A stretch of DNA of 64,000 nucleotides from assembly GCA_015207365.1 (NCBI GenBank), contig JADEXA010000013.1, positions 1 to 64,000 on the forward strand. Reading direction: 5' to 3'. Shown here piece by piece: positions 19,854 to 28,270 of the stretch (positions are counted from its first letter, which is position 1; each line of letters starts with the position of its first letter). Made by a program: the position numbers and the translations under genes. This DNA comes from Vacuolonema iberomarrocanum LEGE 07170 (GTDB lineage Bacteria > Cyanobacteriota > Cyanobacteriia > Elainellales > Elainellaceae). The notes under the pieces are model-generated. The model did not search any database. It worked only from the letters and a program-made list of their open reading frames with translations, and had not been told where the DNA came from.

Positions 19854-21185
19854 TTAAGATGCGGGATTCATCACCGTTCCCATAAATAGGATAGCCCCTG
19901 TTTCATTGTCCTGAATGGCGTAGAAGAAGGGGCGATCGCACACCATCTGAAAGGGCGGATCCATCGGAGCAGAAGTAATACCTACGCCCACTGAAGTGGA
20001 TGCGGCGGCTTCGGTGCCTGCTTCATCAACTTTGATAAAGGTACGGTGTTGCACATCGCTGATATAGAGCGCTTCTTCGCGGCTCATCCCTGCGAATTCT
20101 GCAACGCTGGGGTCAAATGCCCGATCCATCCCCAACGCCTTGAGCGCATCGTTGAGCTGGGTGCCATACTCGCTCTCGAAGCGCGGCAATTGCACCATCC
20201 CTTCTCGGCTACCGGCGGAATTTTCCCATGCCTCCCAGTTCTCGGGGGTCAGGGTTTGCTGAACGTCGCTGAGGTTCACCCCTTCCTGTGGCAGCACGAC
20301 CACCATGCTGAGGCGGCGATCGCCATAGGGCAGGTGAACCGCTTGGAATTGGTCATTTTCGGTGTAGCGGAACCGCCCCGCTTGCCGCATCATCGGCACC
20401 ATCTGGGATGAGCCATCGGCCAGGGTAAAGGACTGGTCTTGCGTGAGTTCGGGATCAAAGGGATTGCTCCAGGTGCCATTGAAGTAGACGGCGTTGATCA
20501 AAAACAGCACCTGTTCTGGCTCGATTTGCTGAATGATTTGAGGAATGCGGCCTTCGGTGCTGTCGCTGACCCATTCATTGATCACGTCGGTGGCCGCCGC
20601 ATCAGCAAAGTCGAGCCGCTGCACCTCAGCGTTGTAGTAGGTCTGATTGCGCTGCAAAAAGCTTTCGTCAAACGATACCCCTTCTCGACCCCACAGGGAG
20701 TTAGCGATGCCAATTTTTACTTGTGGATCGGCCTGCTCTAGGATGGTCTCTAGAGCCGCATTGGATTGGTTAATCTCATCCAAACTCATGCCCTGCAATT
20801 CCAGCGCCTGTGCCATCGCCTCTTGGGTTTCGCCGCTGGCTCCGTTGTAGGTCATGGCTAGGGCGATCGCCACACTAGAGGGCGAAATCATCACGTTCTC
20901 ATCGCTCGCCGACTGCATGACTTGGGAAAACAGATTAAACCCAAAGGCATTTTGTGCCGTCACAAGGCGATCGTCCAATTCGGGCAAGGCTTCTGGTGGC
21001 ATTGCGTCCCCCGGTTCCTGTGCAACATCCGTGGGCGTGTCGCGCTCAGTGCGTGAGGCATCGTTTGCCCAGGTGTCATGCACCGCACAACCTAATACGC
21101 CCAATACCAACAGACTACTGGCAATGGCCAGAGGGAGGCGGTAATGTCCGATGCGTGTGTGCTTCTCAAACCCGTTCTTAGCCAT
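19854..21185 (-). CDS. serpin-family protease inhibitor, exported lipoprotein
   Basis: Serine or cysteine protease inhibitor of 443 residues. The N-terminus is a lipoprotein signal with LGVLGC (Cys about residue 33), then a charged linker, then a full serpin fold from about 75: NAFGFNLFSQV, NVMISPSSVAIALAMTYNGASGETQ, FLINAVYFNGTWSNPFDP and the C-terminal FQMVCDRPFFYAIQDNETGAILFMG. The hinge EAGTEAAASTS fits an inhibitory serpin (small residues, Thr at P14). The loop then runs VGVGITSAPMDPP, placing P1 near the Thr-Ser of GITSA. That predicts inhibition of an elastase- or subtilisin-like protease rather than a trypsin. ATG 21185 is preferred over the upstream 21266. Confidence 0.92.
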   Translation of the reverse strand: MAKNGFEKHTRIGHYRLPLAIASSLLVLGVLGCAVHDTWANDASRTERDTPTDVAQEPGDAMPPEALPELDDRLVTAQNAFGFNLFSQVMQSASDENVMISPSSVAIALAMTYNGASGETQEAMAQALELQGMSLDEINQSNAALETILEQADPQVKIGIANSLWGREGVSFDESFLQRNQTYYNAEVQRLDFADAAATDVINEWVSDSTEGRIPQIIQQIEPEQVLFLINAVYFNGTWSNPFDPELTQDQSFTLADGSSQMVPMMRQAGRFRYTENDQFQAVHLPYGDRRLSMVVVLPQEGVNLSDVQQTLTPENWEAWENSAGSREGMVQLPRFESEYGTQLNDALKALGMDRAFDPSVAEFAGMSREEALYISDVQHRTFIKVDEAGTEAAASTSVGVGITSAPMDPPFQMVCDRPFFYAIQDNETGAILFMGTVMNPAS

Positions 21186-21376
21186 AGTCCCATCTCCAGC
21201 AACTGAGCATGTTGTAACGAAAATGCTGTCATCCAACAGCCTCAAAACCCGTCTCAAACCATCCATTCAATCGGTGGTTCAACCTTGGGTGACGATGCAT
21301 AATCTTCACAGTTTCTACGATGCCATCCGGGGCAAAAAAGTTTGGCGGCGTTGCGCATTTCGTAACGCCTGTCATC

Positions 21377-21472
21377 CCAATTCGCTAAGAATCCACTACA
21401 GATAATTTTTTGAAAGACCCGCAGCGCGGGTCTTTCAAAAAATTATCTGGTTTTGGTTTTTGTAGAATTGGT
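21377..21472. repeat. family A hairpin element, copy 1
   Basis: Element of about 95 bp with short inverted ends (CCAATTC / GAATTGG) and a central stem (TTTTTTGAAAGACCCGC with its complement) around an AGC loop. It is nearly identical to the element at 31071-31164. The stem differs by an A-T to C-G change on both arms, so pairing is kept. It has no coding capacity. Confidence 0.85.
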
Positions 21473-21934
21473 ATCACTCCATGTTTGGAAGTGGCACGCT
21501 AGGACTTTAGCTGGAATGTTGATTTTTGTGTGCCCCATGCCTGAGAAATCCAACACATCCCCAAACTTTTTGAACGGCTCCTAAGACTTTGGCGTATTTT
21601 CAGAGGCATCGGGCATGTTTCGGCATAGTGCAGATTTATTTAGAGGAATGATGCAGATATTCGCTGCATACATTTAGTACTGAGTTAGACTGAAAGCCAG
21701 AATTCGGGTGAGACGATCGCCACATTTAGGGGCTTCTGTTAAAACGAGTTTCCAGTTTACCCCCAAGAGTGGGAGCGTCTGTTGGAATCTCGTTTTTTGA
21801 ACAGGTTATAATCTCTCACCCGCTACAAAAATTTCCAATCCATTTTCTAAACAGTAAGTTTGGAGCATTCAGGAAATTGATGGATCCGGGAAATCGACGG
21901 TCGAGTAACGCAAGCATGCGAAGGGGATAGGCTG
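21473..21934. other. upstream region of the 788-aa gene
   Basis: Mostly AT-rich DNA. A TATAAT at 21807-21812 is a plausible -10, but no good -35 lies 17 bp upstream (TTGGAA ends 19 bp before it). An inverted-repeat pair CTGTTAAAACGAG / CTCGTTTTTTGAACAG (about 21737 and 21789) could form a hairpin over the promoter. Confidence 0.35.
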
Positions 21935-24301
21935 ATGGAATTCTGGGAATTTCTCATCCAACGGGAGGGCGATCGCTCCTGGTTACCGCTAGAGTCGCCC
22001 GATGTGGAGGTGCTCGAAGGGCGCTATCGCATGGTGGCGCGATCGAGTCGCTCCAGAGTCCCCGTAGAAGTGGCGATCGCCCATACCCTCCTCGACGAAC
22101 ATCCGCCCCGCCGCCGGTTTAAAAAGCGCCAAGGCTTTACCAACCCCGATGGTGTGATGGTGGTATTTCCCTACACCTGGCTGCAGCCCGGGTTGTGGGA
22201 ATTCCAATGTTCGGGCGAGCAAATCACGTCCGCAGGCCGCGACACCTGGCAGCAAGCGGTGCAACTGCATGTCATTGCGCAGGAGTCTGAGGTCGCCGAT
22301 GACTGGGTGCCAGAGTTGCCCGGCGATCGCTCGGCGTTCTCCTTCACCAGCGTTGAGCCGTCCCAGTCTGCCGCTTTCCAGCCTGATGGGGGTGCTCAGA
22401 ACAATCCTGGTCGCGATGAAGACTGTCGCAGCGGCGCTAACCCCTCTGTCGCCGATCGCGATAAAGATGCGGTAGCCTCAACCCATCCTAGCGCAGCCGA
22501 TCTTCCCGTCGCAGGAGAACCAGATCTCAATCCCTTTGGCTCCTTCGCGCAACCGCACCCCCACCTCGAAGAGACAGCGGCAACCGCGCTGTCGGATACG
22601 TCAGCGCCCGCTCCTGTCGCTTCCGCGAACTTAAATCCTGCAACCTCAAAGCCTTCAGATGATGATCTGACCGATCCCCTCGAACCGGAAGCCCCATCTC
22701 TGCTCTCGGCTGAAGCCGCCCTGCGTCAACAGGCAGAAGCCGACTCCGATGCAGTCATGGCCTCGCTGATGGCAGGGCTGGAACTGGATGATCTGGATGA
22801 TGCCGAAACGCCTGCGGCTGAGGACAATGACGCAGCGGCCGTGGAATCGGAAGAAGAAATCGTCCCCTCCATGCCGACGCTCGACCCGAACTCTGTGCGG
22901 CTGGTGTTGAATGAAACCAACCTGGTGGTGCAGCCCAATACGCCGATCACCCTGAACGGCGCTGTCGAAGCGGTGGGAGAGCCAACCACGCCCTATCTGC
23001 CCCCGGTAGCTTTACAAATTACCCTGCGCGATCCGCAGACCGCATCCGTTGTCTTGGAGACGCGGCGATCGCTCACCTCACGATTGCTTCCCTGCTCCTT
23101 TTCTTGTCAGGTGGCGCTCCCCAACAATTCGCATACCCGCATGCTGATAGGCAAACTGGCGCTGATCACACTGGCAACCCCTGATGATGATCCCGTCATT
23201 TTGGTGAGCGAAGACTTCTCGGTTACCGCCAGCCTAGATGAGTTGCTACAGGCGATCGCCAGCAATGTCTCGGCTGACCTGAAAGCGGCGTTTGGCGATG
23301 AGGCCCCGCCCGCCGCCCTCGACCTCAGCTTACTGAATGTCGTACAGCCGCTGAACGATCGCCCAGCCACGATGCCCAAATCGGTGCCCATGCCCAAGCC
23401 ATCGGAGCCGCAAATCTTACCGCCCAAGCTCAACGTCGAAGCCACGCCTCGCCCCAAACCGTCTGCTCCTTCACCCATTGACTTGCCGCAAATGCAGTCG
23501 GCTGTCGAGCGAGCAGAAGCGAAGATGGAGCCGCAGCCGACTGCACCCGATCCCTTTGTCCCCACCGAAAGTGACCCCCTGGAGGAAGCGGATGATGTAC
23601 TGAAGGGCTTAGAGTCCGTAGACTTTGAGTCCATAGAACAGTCTGAGCCGATTGAAACCGATGCCAACGAACAGCCCGAGCCAGCGGCCTCGGCAGAAGA
23701 ATTGGCTTTTCGTTCCCTGGATTTGCAAAATCGCTTTTTTGAACGGCTCAATTCCCTGGCAACGGATGCAGAACTGTCGAACTTTTTGGGCGATCGCCCG
23801 CTGTCGGGCACTAACAACCCAGCGGCGGCGCGTGAGGTCGTCATCGAAGACGATGCCCCTATTCCCCCTCGGCGATCGCTCTCCTTCCAGACATCGCCTC
23901 GGGTAACGCAGCCTGACCCCGATACTGCCCTCAACACTGAACCGCCCCCCACCCCTCAAATCTTCATCAAAACGGGCGAATTGGTCTCTGGGGAAACGGT
24001 CGATGTTACCGTCACGATGCCCCAGACGCCCCATCCCATCGGCGTCAAGCTCTGGCTGCAGGATTTGCAAAACCGCGCCCTACTGGATGGTCCCCGTTGG
24101 TTGATGAACTTTGTGCCCAACAGCAATGGCGATCGCGAAGCCTGGGCCTCTCTCACCGTTCCCCACGGGTGCCTGGAGGTACAGCTAGAGGCGATCGCCA
24201 TCGAACTCGCCACCCAGCGTGAAAGCCACAAAGTGACCTGCGATCGCCCTGTCATTCCGCCCGATCTCCCCTCCCTTTCCCTGGATGAGCTAGAGATCTA
24301 A
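21935..24301 (+). CDS. large acidic, low-complexity cyanobacterial protein
   Basis: Protein of 788 residues with no catalytic motif seen. A folded N-terminal module (1-115, WEFLIQREGDRSWLPLES...VFPYTWLQPGLWEFQCSG) is followed by a long acidic Pro/Ala/Asp/Glu-rich linker (about 120-310). A beta-rich middle module (about 320-435, LVLNETNLVVQPNTPITLNGAVE) and a second low-complexity linker come next. A C-terminal Ig-like module (about 655-775) is TGELVSGETVDVTVTMP...IGVKLWLQDLQ...PHGCLEVQLEAIAIE. This resembles uncharacterised cyanobacterial proteins with repeated Ig-like domains. There is no signal peptide, so it is probably cytoplasmic. Function unknown. Confidence 0.7.
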   Translation: MEFWEFLIQREGDRSWLPLESPDVEVLEGRYRMVARSSRSRVPVEVAIAHTLLDEHPPRRRFKKRQGFTNPDGVMVVFPYTWLQPGLWEFQCSGEQITSAGRDTWQQAVQLHVIAQESEVADDWVPELPGDRSAFSFTSVEPSQSAAFQPDGGAQNNPGRDEDCRSGANPSVADRDKDAVASTHPSAADLPVAGEPDLNPFGSFAQPHPHLEETAATALSDTSAPAPVASANLNPATSKPSDDDLTDPLEPEAPSLLSAEAALRQQAEADSDAVMASLMAGLELDDLDDAETPAAEDNDAAAVESEEEIVPSMPTLDPNSVRLVLNETNLVVQPNTPITLNGAVEAVGEPTTPYLPPVALQITLRDPQTASVVLETRRSLTSRLLPCSFSCQVALPNNSHTRMLIGKLALITLATPDDDPVILVSEDFSVTASLDELLQAIASNVSADLKAAFGDEAPPAALDLSLLNVVQPLNDRPATMPKSVPMPKPSEPQILPPKLNVEATPRPKPSAPSPIDLPQMQSAVERAEAKMEPQPTAPDPFVPTESDPLEEADDVLKGLESVDFESIEQSEPIETDANEQPEPAASAEELAFRSLDLQNRFFERLNSLATDAELSNFLGDRPLSGTNNPAAAREVVIEDDAPIPPRRSLSFQTSPRVTQPDPDTALNTEPPPTPQIFIKTGELVSGETVDVTVTMPQTPHPIGVKLWLQDLQNRALLDGPRWLMNFVPNSNGDREAWASLTVPHGCLEVQLEAIAIELATQRESHKVTCDRPVIPPDLPSLSLDELEI

Positions 24302-24309
24302 TTCACTCA

Positions 24310-24392
24310 GGACGGACGCATTTGATGATTTTGTGGCCGCAGCGCGGCCACAAAATCATCAAATTTACTCAGGATTACGCAAGTTTTGCGTA
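24310..24392. repeat. family D hairpin element, copy 1
   Basis: A 20-bp perfect stem (arms 24321-24340 and 24344-24363, loop AGC) with core TTTTGTGGCCGC. It is flanked by GGACGGACGCA and by TTTACTCAGGATTACGC plus the small hairpin ACGCAAGTTTTGCGT. Other copies are at 40052 and 41993. Its 3' end abuts the next element, which may have inserted into it. Confidence 0.8.
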
Positions 24393-24393
24393 C

Positions 24394-24494
24394 TATCAAA
24401 TCCGGCTGAAGAACTCAACTATCGTTTGTGCCCGCCGCATTGCAGCGGGCACAAACGATAGTTGAGTCTTACGGCTATCTAACCGGATTTGATA
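24394..24494. repeat. family B hairpin element, copy 1
   Basis: The ends are a perfect 12-bp inverted repeat (TATCAAATCCGG / CCGGATTTGATA). The inside is a 23-bp perfect stem (24413-24435 and 24445-24467) with core GTTTGTGCCCGC. A second copy lies at 44998-45096. It sits in the psaI upstream region, so it may influence that promoter. Confidence 0.8.
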
Positions 24495-24631
24495 TAAGTC
24501 CTACCAAGTAAAGATTTGTAACTCGTTCTCTTTTGTTAAAAATTCTTAGCGTAACGCCAATCCTTTTCACATTGGCAGTAAATTCTGTACGTAATACCGT
24601 TCGGTTCATATCAGGACATTAGGAAAGAACT

Positions 24632-24748
24632 ATGGCAGCGTCATACTTACCGTCAATTTTTGTTCCCATCGTCGGTTGGGTTTTCCCGGCTGTTGTGATG
24701 GCCTTCTTGTTCATTTACATCGAGAGCGACAATCCCCCTAGCCTCTAG
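24632..24748 (+). CDS. psaI: photosystem I subunit VIII (PsaI)
   Basis: Small thylakoid membrane subunit of 38 residues, starting [20 protein letters not shown] and ending [11 protein letters not shown]. It has one transmembrane helix (about 10-30). PsaI supports PsaL binding and trimer formation of photosystem I. AGGAAAG (24620-24626) is the ribosome-binding site. psaL follows after 54 bp, the standard cyanobacterial psaI-psaL order, so the two are expected to be co-transcribed. Confidence 0.95.
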   Translation: MAASYLPSIFVPIVGWVFPAVVMAFLFIYIESDNPPSL

Positions 24749-24802
24749 CTCTAGACTTTCATTCTTTTGTAAAAACCCTCGTAGTATTAACACGTAACCG
24801 TC

Positions 24803-25285
24803 ATGGAAGATTTTGTTAAGCCAGCTGGGGATCCCCAGATCGGTAACCTTGCCACTCCTATCAATTCCTCCGGCTTCACCAAAGCCCTGATCAACAACCT
24901 ACCTGCTTATCGGGCTGGGCTATCGCCCCAACGTCGGGGTTTGGAAGTGGGCATGGCGCATGGATACCTGCTCTTTGGACCCTTCGCCCTCACCAGCCAG
25001 TTCCGCAACACGCCTCTTTCCAGCGAAGTCGGGCTGACCGAAGCGGTCATTCTGGTGGTGATCCTCACGCTTTGCCTCTCGGTGTACAGCAGCGTTGGCG
25101 TCAGCAAGCCGATTTCCACCATTACCACTCCCAATCCTCCCGAAGCCCTCAGCACCTCTGAAGGCTGGAGCGAATTTGCGAGTTCCTTCCTAGTGGGTGG
25201 CATCGGTGGGGCCGCCTTCGCTTACCTCATTTTCAAGATTGTTGAGTCCGGCATTTTCGAAACCTTCGGAAATCTGCTGGGCTAA
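24803..25285 (+). CDS. psaL: photosystem I subunit XI (PsaL)
   Basis: Integral thylakoid protein of 160 residues that forms the trimer interface of photosystem I. Recognised from GDPQIGNLATPINSS, NLPAYRAGLSPQRRGLEVGMAHGYLL (conserved Glu and His chlorophyll ligands) and two or three hydrophobic segments. A typical Rho-independent terminator lies at 25367-25397. Confidence 0.96.
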   Translation: MEDFVKPAGDPQIGNLATPINSSGFTKALINNLPAYRAGLSPQRRGLEVGMAHGYLLFGPFALTSQFRNTPLSSEVGLTEAVILVVILTLCLSVYSSVGVSKPISTITTPNPPEALSTSEGWSEFASSFLVGGIGGAAFAYLIFKIVESGIFETFGNLLG

Positions 25286-25366
25286 GGGTGCGATCGCGAT
25301 CGGGTCGATTCAACCGATTGCGCGGCCTCTCGCTGTTCTATCAGCCATTGGTCTATAGACCCCGTC

Positions 25367-25397
25367 CAGAGGCGTGTTATCACGCCTCTGTTTTTTT
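25367..25397 (+). terminator. Rho-independent terminator of psaI-psaL
   Basis: A 10-bp stem (CAGAGGCGTG, 25367-25376, with CACGCCTCTG, 25381-25390), a TTAT loop and seven T residues (25391-25397), 81 bp after the psaL stop. Confidence 0.9.
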
Positions 25398-25406
25398 GCC
25401 CCTTTA

Positions 25407-25432
25407 GGACGGACGCAAAACTTGCGTAATCC
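25407..25432. repeat. family D remnant (ends only)
   Basis: GGACGGACGCAAAACTTGCG followed by TAATCC is an imperfect palindrome identical to the joined outer ends of family D elements with the central hairpin missing. It could be an internal-deletion derivative. Confidence 0.55.
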
Positions 25433-25434
25433 TG

Positions 25435-25525
25435 TAGCGGTGTGCAACCGCATTAAGCACAGCAACGGTTGTGTGGGGCGCGCCGCGCCCCACACAACCG
25501 TACTTAACTAACGCGCACAGCGCTA
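25435..25525. repeat. family C hairpin element, copy 1
   Basis: A 91-bp element with ends TAGCGGTGTGC / GCGCACAGCGCTA and a central GC-rich stem with core GGTTGTGTGGGGCGCG. It is almost identical to 44859-44949. The stem differs by a G-C to T-A pair change on both arms, so the fold is preserved. Confidence 0.85.
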
Positions 25526-25531
25526 TGAGTG

Positions 25532-25578
25532 ATTTCGTTAATTTTGTGGCCGCGTCGAGACCACAAAATTAACGAAAT
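25532..25578. repeat. family D-like hairpin core
   Basis: An 18-bp perfect stem (arms 25532-25549 and 25561-25578) with core ATTTTGTGG. The inner GGCCGCG apex is mutated on one side (GAGACC). It probably marks a decayed family D copy just before the nuclease gene. Confidence 0.65.
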
Positions 25579-25641
25579 GCATAAGTGTTGCCTTTGTCGG
25601 ATCAAGAAAGCTTGCCCATCGCCTATCCACTCGCTGCTGTT

Positions 25642-26313
25642 ATGAAACCGACTCGCAACCGCCGGGGATACTTCGCCAATGACGATGGCGTCCGCTTCCC
25701 CAGCGTCACGACAGTGCTCAATGCCACCCGCCCCCCAGAAGCGCGGGAAGCGCTGGCACGGTGGCGCGATCGCCTGGGAGCTGAGGAAGCAGGCCGAGTG
25801 GCGATCGCCGCTAGCCGACGCGGCACCCTTACCCACAAACATATCCGCCAGTACCTTCAAGGAGAGGCACCTCCAACTCCGCCCGAGCTGGTGCTGCCCT
25901 ACTGGAAAAGCCTCCAACCGATTCTCACGAAGGTTCAGAATGTGCATCTGGTCGAGCAAGTGGTATTCCACCACGACCTGGGCTATGCGGGCAAGGTGGA
26001 CTGCGTGGTGGATTATGACGGCGTGCCCTGCCTGTTCGACTGGAAGACGGGCGATCGCCCCAAAGGTAGTATTGAACGCTTGTATGATGGCCCCCTACAA
26101 CTGGCCGCCTACTGCGGTGCCGTCAACCAGGAGTGGCAGGCGCAGGACGCAGACTCTCCGCAAGAACTCCGCCACGCCCGTCTCGTCGTCGCCCTTCCCG
26201 ACCAACCCGCCGAGGTCTTTACCTTTGACCTGGCAGAGCTTCAGCCCTACTGGGAGCAGTGGCAGGAACGGCTGGCGATCTTTCAACGCCGCCAAGGAAA
26301 TTTTAGATTTTAG
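25642..26313 (+). CDS. PD-(D/E)XK exonuclease-like protein
   Basis: Probable DNA exonuclease of 223 residues in the PD-(D/E)XK superfamily, closest in layout to MGME1/RecB-type nucleases. Catalytic core: EQVVFHHDLGYAGKVDCVVDYDGVPCLFDWKTGDRP (about 110-145), with Asp of GKVD, the Asp-x-Lys of DWKT, and an upstream RGTLTHKHIRQYL helix in the position of the conserved GT.xH. A downstream QLAAYCGAVN matches the QL..Y motif of this group. A TTG at 25585 would add 19 residues, but it falls close to the repeat, so ATG 25642 is preferred. Confidence 0.75.
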   Translation: MKPTRNRRGYFANDDGVRFPSVTTVLNATRPPEAREALARWRDRLGAEEAGRVAIAASRRGTLTHKHIRQYLQGEAPPTPPELVLPYWKSLQPILTKVQNVHLVEQVVFHHDLGYAGKVDCVVDYDGVPCLFDWKTGDRPKGSIERLYDGPLQLAAYCGAVNQEWQAQDADSPQELRHARLVVALPDQPAEVFTFDLAELQPYWEQWQERLAIFQRRQGNFRF

Positions 26314-26391
26314 ACGTTTGATTTAGATTTTTGATGTTGGCGACTTTCTAGTGCTTTGAAGCGACGGCCTTTTCTTTGGAGCAAACACCCA

Positions 26392-26502
26392 CAAATAAAT
26401 TGCGGGCTATCGGGCCAAGTCCACCTGCTTGGACTCAGGCTGTTTCTAATATGGCTCAGTTCGTTTTAACGAACTTGCTGCTTGTAGCCCGCAATTTATT
26501 TG
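26392..26502. repeat. 111-bp element with 18-bp inverted ends
   Basis: The ends CAAATAAATTGCGGGCTA (26392-26409) and its exact complement (26485-26502) enclose about 75 bp with smaller internal hairpins (AAGTCC..GGACTC; GTTCGTTTTAACGAAC). It has no open frame and looks like a small non-autonomous repeat. Confidence 0.7.
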
Positions 26503-26533
26503 CGGGGCTACAAACCGGGATGACGTGGCAAGG

Positions 26534-27028
26534 CTATTTGTGCCAATCCATCGCTCGAATTCGCTCCACCACCTCATCGGGCATCGTTACAACCTGCACC
26601 TGGCCTGGAGCCAATTGCTTAAAAAACGCCTCGCTAACGCTATCCGAGCGCACTAAGATGACAGGTTTTCCGTTCTTCAGCGCCAGCGCTACTTCCGAAG
26701 CGGTGCCACAGCCCATGCCGCAGGCGACGACGACATCGCTGGACAGCACATTGATGGCGTTGCGGGCATGCCCCATCCCTGTGAAAATGGGCAGATCAAC
26801 AGCAGGTGAGAGGTGCGTGTCGTCCATGCCGGGGAGGATGCCGAGGGTAAGGCCATTGGCGGCTTTTGCGCCCCGGCAGGCGGCATCCATAACCCCGGTG
26901 TTGCGTCCGCCCGTCAGCACAACCCAGCCTGCAGTAGCGATGTGGTAGCCGAGGTCGTAGGCGATCGCACACAGATCCGCAGACGCCTGTTCACCAGGAC
27001 CCATAATGCCGATAATCAACCGTCGCAT
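26534..27028 (-). CDS. TIGR00725/LOG-like nucleotide-binding protein
   Basis: Rossmann-like protein of 164 residues related to the LOG/lysine-decarboxylase-like superfamily. Motifs: IGIMGPGEQA at the start, GWVVLTGGRNTGVMDAACRGAK near 33-55, and VVACGMGCGTASEVALALK near 99-117, the site where LOG enzymes carry PGGxGTxxE. The Glu of ASEVA is present but the PGG is changed to MGC. LOG enzymes cleave cytokinin nucleotides; the activity of this branch is unproven. It sits 4 bp after rimM on the same strand, so the two probably share a transcript. Confidence 0.75.
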   Translation of the reverse strand: MRRLIIGIMGPGEQASADLCAIAYDLGYHIATAGWVVLTGGRNTGVMDAACRGAKAANGLTLGILPGMDDTHLSPAVDLPIFTGMGHARNAINVLSSDVVVACGMGCGTASEVALALKNGKPVILVRSDSVSEAFFKQLAPGQVQVVTMPDEVVERIRAMDWHK

Positions 27029-27032
27029 TGGG

Positions 27033-27623
27033 CTAGCCCTCGATCAGGCCAGGGGGTGGGGTGATTGCGACGAAGCCGTTTTCCAGATCAACCACGGGGA
27101 CGATTTCGGGGACGAAGGGGATGAGGACGTTAGGATTTTTGGGGTTTTGGGGTGCGTCCAAGGTGACTTGGAGTAGATCGTTTCCGGCGGGGAGGACATC
27201 GGAGACAACGCCAATTGCCTCACCCGTTTCCTGATCCACTACTTGTAAGCCAATGAGATCGGCGACATGGTACTCGTTCTCTTCCAGCGGCGGGCGATCG
27301 CTCTCGGGAACAATCAAACGCCAGCGGCGCAGGGCTTCGGCCTGGTCGCGATAGTCTACCTTCCCCAGCTTGATGATGAATAAGCCCTTACCGTGCTGGA
27401 AGCGTCCCCGCACCAGTTGAGTGGATTGGGGCGTATCGCCGTCGGGAGCCAGCAGCCAGCGCTCCCCCGGCTGCTCAAACCGCTCTGGAAAGTCGGAAGC
27501 GGGATACACCCGCAGTTCTCCCTGCAAGCCATGAGCGCCGACAATAGTGCCAATTTCTAGCCAACCATCAGGGATGGGGGTGGGTTTATCCGACTGTGGT
27601 GATTTCTTCGTAGAAGTCGTCAT
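27033..27623 (-). CDS. rimM: ribosome maturation factor RimM
   Basis: 16S rRNA-processing factor of 196 residues that binds S19 and helps mature the 30S head. It has the N-terminal RimM barrel (LEIGTIVGAHGLQGELRVYPASDFPERF) and the C-terminal PRC-like barrel (YHVADLIGLQVVDQETGEAIGVV...VLIPFVPEIVPVVDLENG). ATG 27623 overlaps the end of the upstream gene by 38 bp, suggesting translational coupling. Confidence 0.93.
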   Translation of the reverse strand: MTTSTKKSPQSDKPTPIPDGWLEIGTIVGAHGLQGELRVYPASDFPERFEQPGERWLLAPDGDTPQSTQLVRGRFQHGKGLFIIKLGKVDYRDQAEALRRWRLIVPESDRPPLEENEYHVADLIGLQVVDQETGEAIGVVSDVLPAGNDLLQVTLDAPQNPKNPNVLIPFVPEIVPVVDLENGFVAITPPPGLIEG

Positions 27624-27987
27624 CCTCGTCCAGGCAATCGTTCATGAGGTCGTTAATAGTAATGGGTTCTTCGCCCAGCAAGTCATACAGGTCTAAGCTA
27701 TGGATGGGGCCGGCCAGGAGCTGGCTGAGGGTGTCCTGGTACAGGCGCTCCTCGGTTTCGTGGACTTTGAAGAAGCCATCGAAGTCGCGATCGCGCGAAA
27801 TCGATGCGGTGACGTAGAGGTTGCTGCCAACAAATCCTTGGAAACACATCTGCCCCTCCCGCTCGACGAGCAGAAACGAGCGTGTCCCGTTGCTGTAGCG
27901 TCCAGACTGGAGGGGAAAGGCCACGGCAAGCTGCGGGGTCAGTACCGCTAAAGCTGTGGCAATGGCGATCGCACACCGTTGAATCAT
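27586..27987 (-). CDS. exported small protein, function unknown
   Basis: Secreted protein of 133 residues. A signal peptide (IQRCAIAIATALAVLTPQLAVA) precedes a beta-rich mature part, SGRYSNGTRSFLLVEREGQMCFQGFVGSNLYVTASISRD, and an acidic C-terminus (NDCLDEDDDFYEE). The two cysteines could form a disulfide. ATG 27987 is preferred to GTG 28002. It overlaps rimM by 38 bp. Not recognised beyond this. Confidence 0.65.
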   Translation of the reverse strand: MIQRCAIAIATALAVLTPQLAVAFPLQSGRYSNGTRSFLLVEREGQMCFQGFVGSNLYVTASISRDRDFDGFFKVHETEERLYQDTLSQLLAGPIHSLDLYDLLGEEPITINDLMNDCLDEDDDFYEEITTVG

Positions 27988-28073
27988 AACGTCACTCCAC
28001 ACAAAACCTTGTTATCAACAATATCCTGAACACAGAAATTCTCGACACCGTATTGCCTGATGCCGTCAGCCAT

Positions 28074-28176
28074 CTATAGCGCTACGCGCTTGAGGAAAAC
28101 CCCATATTTTTTGAAAGCTGCGCACTGGTCGGCTTTCAAAAAATATTGATCCTAATCTCAATGCGCAAGGCTATGT
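28074..28176. repeat. family E hairpin element
   Basis: A 15-bp stem (ATATTTTTTGAAAGC, 28104-28118, with 28132-28146) lies inside wider inverted flanks (TATAGCGCTACGCGCTTGAG and CTCAATGCGCAAGGCTATG). The left flank recurs at 17545-17560. The inner apex (TGCGCACTGGTCG) has lost full pairing. Confidence 0.7.
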
Positions 28177-28189
28177 ATGGCAAATTGCT

Positions 28190-28222
28190 AAAAAAAGGGA
28201 GCCGAAGCTCCCTGATTGGTAT
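28190..28222 (-). terminator. Rho-independent terminator of the peroxiredoxin gene
   Basis: Read on the minus strand: AGGGAGCTTCGGCTCCCT followed by a run of T. It lies about 50 bp after the stop codon. Confidence 0.9.
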
Positions 28223-28270
28223 CTATGTGAGACTTTTCTCCGGACGGTTTGAGCCAAACGCAACGGCAAT

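Noticed and set aside
23107..23952. 281-codon frame antisense to the 788-aa gene
   Set aside because: Ser/Gly-rich mirror of the low-complexity linker of the sense gene.
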